Translations under genes and position numbers: made by a program
The notes under the pieces: model-generated
Database searches by the model: none
What the model was told of the DNA's origin: nothing
What the model saw: only the letters and a program-made list of their open reading frames with translations
Assembly: GCA_001898835.1 (NCBI GenBank)
Contig: MKVM01000005.1
Coordinates: 868,001-932,000 of the forward strand
Origin: Micrococcales bacterium 72-143
GTDB lineage: Bacteria; Actinomycetota; Actinomycetes; Actinomycetales; Microbacteriaceae
Length of the DNA stretch: 64,000 nucleotides
Direction: 5' to 3'
Part shown: piece after piece, positions 61,388 to 64,000 of the stretch
Position numbering within the stretch: the first letter of the stretch is position 1
Layout: every line of letters begins with the position of its first letter

Positions 61388-62857
61388 ATGGACGATCGCC
61401 TCGCCGCCTGGCTCTCGCTCGCGACGGTCATCGCGCTCATCCTCATCGACCTCGGGGTGCGCATCGCGGCGCTCATCATCGTGCCCCGCAACCGGCGACC
61501 GCAGACGGCGATGGCGTGGCTGCTCGCGATCTTCTTCATCCCCTACCTCGGCATCCTGTTCTTCCTGCTGTTCGGCAGCGCGCGGCTGCCGAAGGGGCGC
61601 CGGCGCAAGCAGCGCGAGATCAACGAGTACATCGTCGAGACGACCGAGGGCATCGACCTCGTGAAGAAGGACCCCACCTGGCCGAGCTGGCTCGAACCGC
61701 TCGTCGAGCTCAACCGCACCCTCGGCGCCATGCCCCTCGTCGGCGGCAACAAGGCGCGCATGTGGGCCGACAACCAGGAGGCCTTCGACGCGATGACCGA
61801 GGAGGTGCTGGCGGCGAAGCGGGTCGTGCACGTCGAGTTCTACATCCTCTCCCTCGACGACACCACGCGCCCCTTCTTCGAGGCCCTCGCGGATGCCCGG
61901 CGCCGCGGCGTGAAGGTGCGCGTGCTGCTCGACCACCTCGGCAACCTGCAGTACCCGGGCTTCCGCCGCACCAAGAGGTTCCTCGACGCGGCGGGCATCG
62001 AGTGGCATCTCATGCTGCCCCTGCAGCCGCTCAAGGGCAGGTTCCAGCGGCCCGACCTGCGCAACCACCGCAAGCTCCTCGTCGTCGACGGCGAGGTCGC
62101 CTACACGGGCTCGCTCAACGTCATCGAGACCCCGTATCAGAAGAAGAAGAACCACAAGCGGGGCCTGCACTGGAAGGACTACTGGGTGCGGTTCGAGGGG
62201 CCCGTGGTCGCCGGCATCGACGCCGTCTTCGTCACCGACTGGTACTCGGAGACCGACGAGCTGCTCGTGCGCGAGGCGGCCCCCGTGCGGCTCACCGGCG
62301 ACGGCCACCTCGACTGCCAGGTGGTGCCGAGCGGGCCCGGGTTCTCGGTCGAGAACAACCTGCGGCTGTTCAACTCGCTCGTCTACAACGCGCAGCGGCG
62401 CATCATCCTCGTGAGCCCGTACTTCGTGCCCGACGACTCGATGCTGTACGCCGTGACGACGGCCGCCCAGTCGGGGCTGCACGTGGAGCTGTTCGTCTCC
62501 GAGATCGGCGACCAGTTCATGGTCTACCACGCGCAGCGCAGCTACTACGAGGCGCTGCTCAAGGCGGGGGTCAAGATCTACCTCTTCCCGAAGCCCACCA
62601 TCCTGCACGCGAAGCACATGACCTTCGACGACGAGGTCGCCATCATCGGCTCGTCGAACATGGACATGCGCTCGTTCACGCTCGACCTCGAGATCTCGGT
62701 CATGGTGCACGGCGAGCCGTTCCTCACCCAGCTGCGCGAGGTGGAGGACTCCTATCGTGCGGTCAGCCGCGAGCTCACGCTCGAGGAGTGGAACGAGCGC
62801 GGGCGCGGCATCCGCATCGTCGACAACCTCATGCGGCTGACGGCGGGGCTGCAGTGA
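61388..62857 (+). CDS. cls: Cardiolipin synthase (phospholipase D family)
   Basis: 489 residues. Two N-terminal helices (SLATVIALILIDLGVRI, TAMAWLLAIFFIPYLGILFF), then two PLD motifs: RNHRKLLVVDGEVAYTGSLN and LHAKHMTFDDEVAIIGSSN. Joins two phosphatidylglycerol molecules at the membrane. Its TGA overlaps a GTG beginning a broken GNAT gene. Confidence 0.95.
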   Translation: MDDRLAAWLSLATVIALILIDLGVRIAALIIVPRNRRPQTAMAWLLAIFFIPYLGILFFLLFGSARLPKGRRRKQREINEYIVETTEGIDLVKKDPTWPSWLEPLVELNRTLGAMPLVGGNKARMWADNQEAFDAMTEEVLAAKRVVHVEFYILSLDDTTRPFFEALADARRRGVKVRVLLDHLGNLQYPGFRRTKRFLDAAGIEWHLMLPLQPLKGRFQRPDLRNHRKLLVVDGEVAYTGSLNVIETPYQKKKNHKRGLHWKDYWVRFEGPVVAGIDAVFVTDWYSETDELLVREAAPVRLTGDGHLDCQVVPSGPGFSVENNLRLFNSLVYNAQRRIILVSPYFVPDDSMLYAVTTAAQSGLHVELFVSEIGDQFMVYHAQRSYYEALLKAGVKIYLFPKPTILHAKHMTFDDEVAIIGSSNMDMRSFTLDLEISVMVHGEPFLTQLREVEDSYRAVSRELTLEEWNERGRGIRIVDNLMRLTAGLQ

Positions 62858-62949
62858 GTTCGCAGGTCCGCGTCGCGCGTCCCGAGGACGCTCGCGCCAT
62901 GGCCCGCGTCCATGTGCGCTCGTGGGCAGAGACCTACCGCCGGGCCTGA
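62854..62949 (+). pseudogene. N-terminal fragment of a GNAT acetyltransferase gene
   Basis: GTG 62854 overlaps the cls stop by 4 bp. The 31 codons read VRVARPEDARAMARVHVRSW, AETYR, which is the standard beginning of GNAT N-acetyltransferases, then a stop at 62947. Shifting the frame gives RGLI for a few residues but nothing further matches. The rest of the gene is missing, so this is a remnant; the 62950-63125 stretch holds nothing recognisable. Confidence 0.7.
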
Positions 62950-63125
62950 TCTCGCGATTCAGGACATCCACGCGCTTTCGGCCGCAGGCGCGACTGAGCC
63001 GATTCTCCGCTCCTCCACCGTCGACAGGTGCAAGGGGAATCCACAACATGGCGCGGGGCGGTTCCTGCCGTCGCTGCCAGCCTCTACCGTCGGATCGATC
63101 CGGCTGCCACACTCAGGAGATGCTC

Positions 63126-63527
63126 GTGAACGACCCCCAGATCTGGACACTCATCGGGGTCTTCTCGGTGATCGTCATCGGGGGCATGACGATCACGACG
63201 ACCCTGCTCAGTCGCAACATCACCACCGCGATCGGCGGACTGCGCGGCGAGGTGGGCGGCGAGATCAGCGGACTGCGCGGTGAGATGCGCGCCGAGATCA
63301 GCGGCCTCCGCAGCGAGATGCGCGCCGAGATCAGCGGCCTCCGCGGCGAGATGAACGCGCGCTTCGAGGCCGTCGATCGTCGTTTCGATGCGGTCGATGC
63401 CCAGATCGGCGGACTGCACGCCGAGATGAACGCGCGGTTCGAAACGGTCAACACGCGCATCGACCATCTCGACCGCGACGTCGCCGCCCTGACCAGGCGG
63501 GTGTGGGGCGAGGCCCCCGAGCGCTGA
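63126..63527 (+). CDS. Membrane-anchored coiled-coil protein with tandem hendecad repeats
   Basis: 133 residues from GTG 63126 (AGGAG 6 bases before); ATG 63120 is too close to that site. One helix (TLIGVFSVIVIGGMTITTTL) and then repeats of EISGLRGEMRA (11 residues, 33 bp), followed by NARFEAVDRRFDAVDAQI and RIDHLDRDVAALTRRV. Same architecture as 37628-37876. Function unknown. Confidence 0.8.
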   Translation: MNDPQIWTLIGVFSVIVIGGMTITTTLLSRNITTAIGGLRGEVGGEISGLRGEMRAEISGLRSEMRAEISGLRGEMNARFEAVDRRFDAVDAQIGGLHAEMNARFETVNTRIDHLDRDVAALTRRVWGEAPER

Positions 63528-63537
63528 GCCGGGGCCT

Positions 63538-63564
63538 CGATACGCCGCCTTCGGCGACTACTCG
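63538..63564. repeat. REP-like element overlapping the fprA stop
   Basis: On the minus strand it reads CGAGTAGTCGCC-GAA-GGCGGCGTATCG, a hairpin. It shares CGAGTAGTCG with the 0.9-5.5 kb repeats and GTATCGAG with the 12.1 kb one. It supplies the TAG stop of fprA. Confidence 0.65.
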
Positions 63565-64000
63565 CCGCGGGAGATCTGCACCATCTCGTCGCGCGGCACG
63601 ACCTTGATGCGGGCGCGGCCGTGCGGCTCGCCGAGCGCGATCTCGTGCTCGTCGAGGCGGTGCCAGCCGTCGAGGTCGGTGTAGGCGACGCCGCGCTCCT
63701 CGAGCAGGGCCACGACGGATGCCTCGCCCGGCTCGGCCGGGTCCCACCAGCTCGCCTGGTCCTTCACGAGGTGCGAGATGGTCTCCATGGCATCCGACTT
63801 GGTGTGCCCGATGAGGCCGACGGGCCCGCGCTTGATCCACCCGGTCGCGTAGACGCCCGGCACGAGCTCGTTGTGGTGGTCGAGCACCTGGCCCTCGTGG
63901 TTCGGGATCACCCCGCGCTCCTCGTCGAACGGGATGCCGGGCAGCGACGAACCGAAGTAGCCGACCGCCCGGTAGAGGGCCTGGATCGGCACCTCGCGGA
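63558..64000 (-). CDS. fprA: Ferredoxin/flavodoxin-NADP+ reductase, C-terminal part (5' end outside window)
   Basis: The visible 146 residues include QALYRAVGYFGSSLPGIPFDE, GVIPNHEGQV, VYATGWIKRGPVGLIGHTK, typical of the actinobacterial FprA/adrenodoxin-reductase family (FAD- and NADPH-binding). Frame continues past 64000. Transfers electrons between NADPH and ferredoxin. The stop TAG belongs to a REP-like element. Confidence 0.92.
   Translation of the reverse strand, partial: REVPIQALYRAVGYFGSSLPGIPFDEERGVIPNHEGQVLDHHNELVPGVYATGWIKRGPVGLIGHTKSDAMETISHLVKDQASWWDPAEPGEASVVALLEERGVAYTDLDGWHRLDEHEIALGEPHGRARIKVVPRDEMVQISRGE

Noticed and set aside
60776-63112. A long minus-strand frame antisense to cardiolipin synthase
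   Set aside because: Antisense to a well-supported gene; only the part from ATG 61246 downstream of it has its own ribosome-binding site and normal composition.

Overview
The window is about 72% G+C by eye, densely packed, with many GTG and some TTG starts, ATGA/GTGA gene overlaps and third-codon positions almost always G or C. Protein families (MurB behind two MaoC-type dehydratases, DUF2510, an FprA-like reductase, LytM and lytic-transglycosylase cell-wall enzymes) and the frequent use of GAT-GC inside GAC-rich genes point to a high-GC actinobacterium, most likely Microbacteriaceae. This is inferred from content; there is no rRNA to confirm it. I see no CRISPR array, transposase, integrase or rRNA. 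Three tRNA genes are present: Met, Thr and Tyr.

Layout. 0-2 kb: a partial gene, a small membrane protein and an AbiEi-like/DUF559-like protein. 2-5.5 kb: a glycosyltransferase and an FAD oxidoreductase divergent from a TetR regulator. 5.6-9.1 kb: an ABC exporter translationally coupled to a NarL-type two-component system. 9.1-12 kb: ribokinase, murB and a HadA/HadB-like pair. 12.2-12.3 kb: an isolated 26-residue CxxC peptide gene. 12.5-17.4 kb: a C-S lyase, paired membrane proteins, and a sensor kinase with a degenerate partner but no response regulator. 17.4-32.2 kb: a catabolic island (MFS, DUF35/thiolase pair, DUF6282 hydrolase, GntR, HpcH/HpaI aldolase, CoA-transferase, Dpp-type ABC importer, cyclase-family hydrolase, bicupin). 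32.3-37.3 kb: a hypothetical protein, an M20 peptidase, a GrpB-like protein and a TetR-controlled membrane-protein operon. 37.4-45.7 kb: tRNAs and a maltodextrin locus (malEFG plus two GH13 enzymes) with LacI-type operators. 45.8-55.6 kb: an M23 peptidase with an overlapping leader ORF, an inositol-phosphatase-like enzyme, a PadR/DUF1048/ABC operon, an antiporter, a TOPRIM protein, a pentapeptide protein, a LacI regulator, a lytic transglycosylase and YajQ. 55.7-60.8 kb: a four-gene operon of ECF-like sigma factor, regulator-like protein, subtilase with five FHSTNP repeats and TPR-CHAT caspase-like protein. 60.8-64 kb: an unknown convergent gene, cardiolipin synthase, a GNAT fragment, a coiled-coil membrane protein and the 3' part of fprA.

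How parts work together. The catabolic island appears to import an unknown substrate (Dpp ABC), process it with metal-dependent hydrolase and cupin enzymes, activate it with a CoA-transferase and cleave it with the aldolase and the thiolase/DUF35 pair. A shared motif around GGATCCAAT sits at three of its promoters and next to gntR, suggesting one regulon. The mal locus has LacI-type palindromes at both divergent promoters. The strongest candidate for an undescribed system is the sigma/subtilase/CHAT operon, which encodes two different cytoplasmic proteases with its own sigma factor. Also notable are palindromic intergenic repeats that supply stop codons to the genes they abut, the orphan CxxC peptide, and a CoA-transferase beta subunit whose conserved N-terminus lies in frame behind the alpha stop codon.
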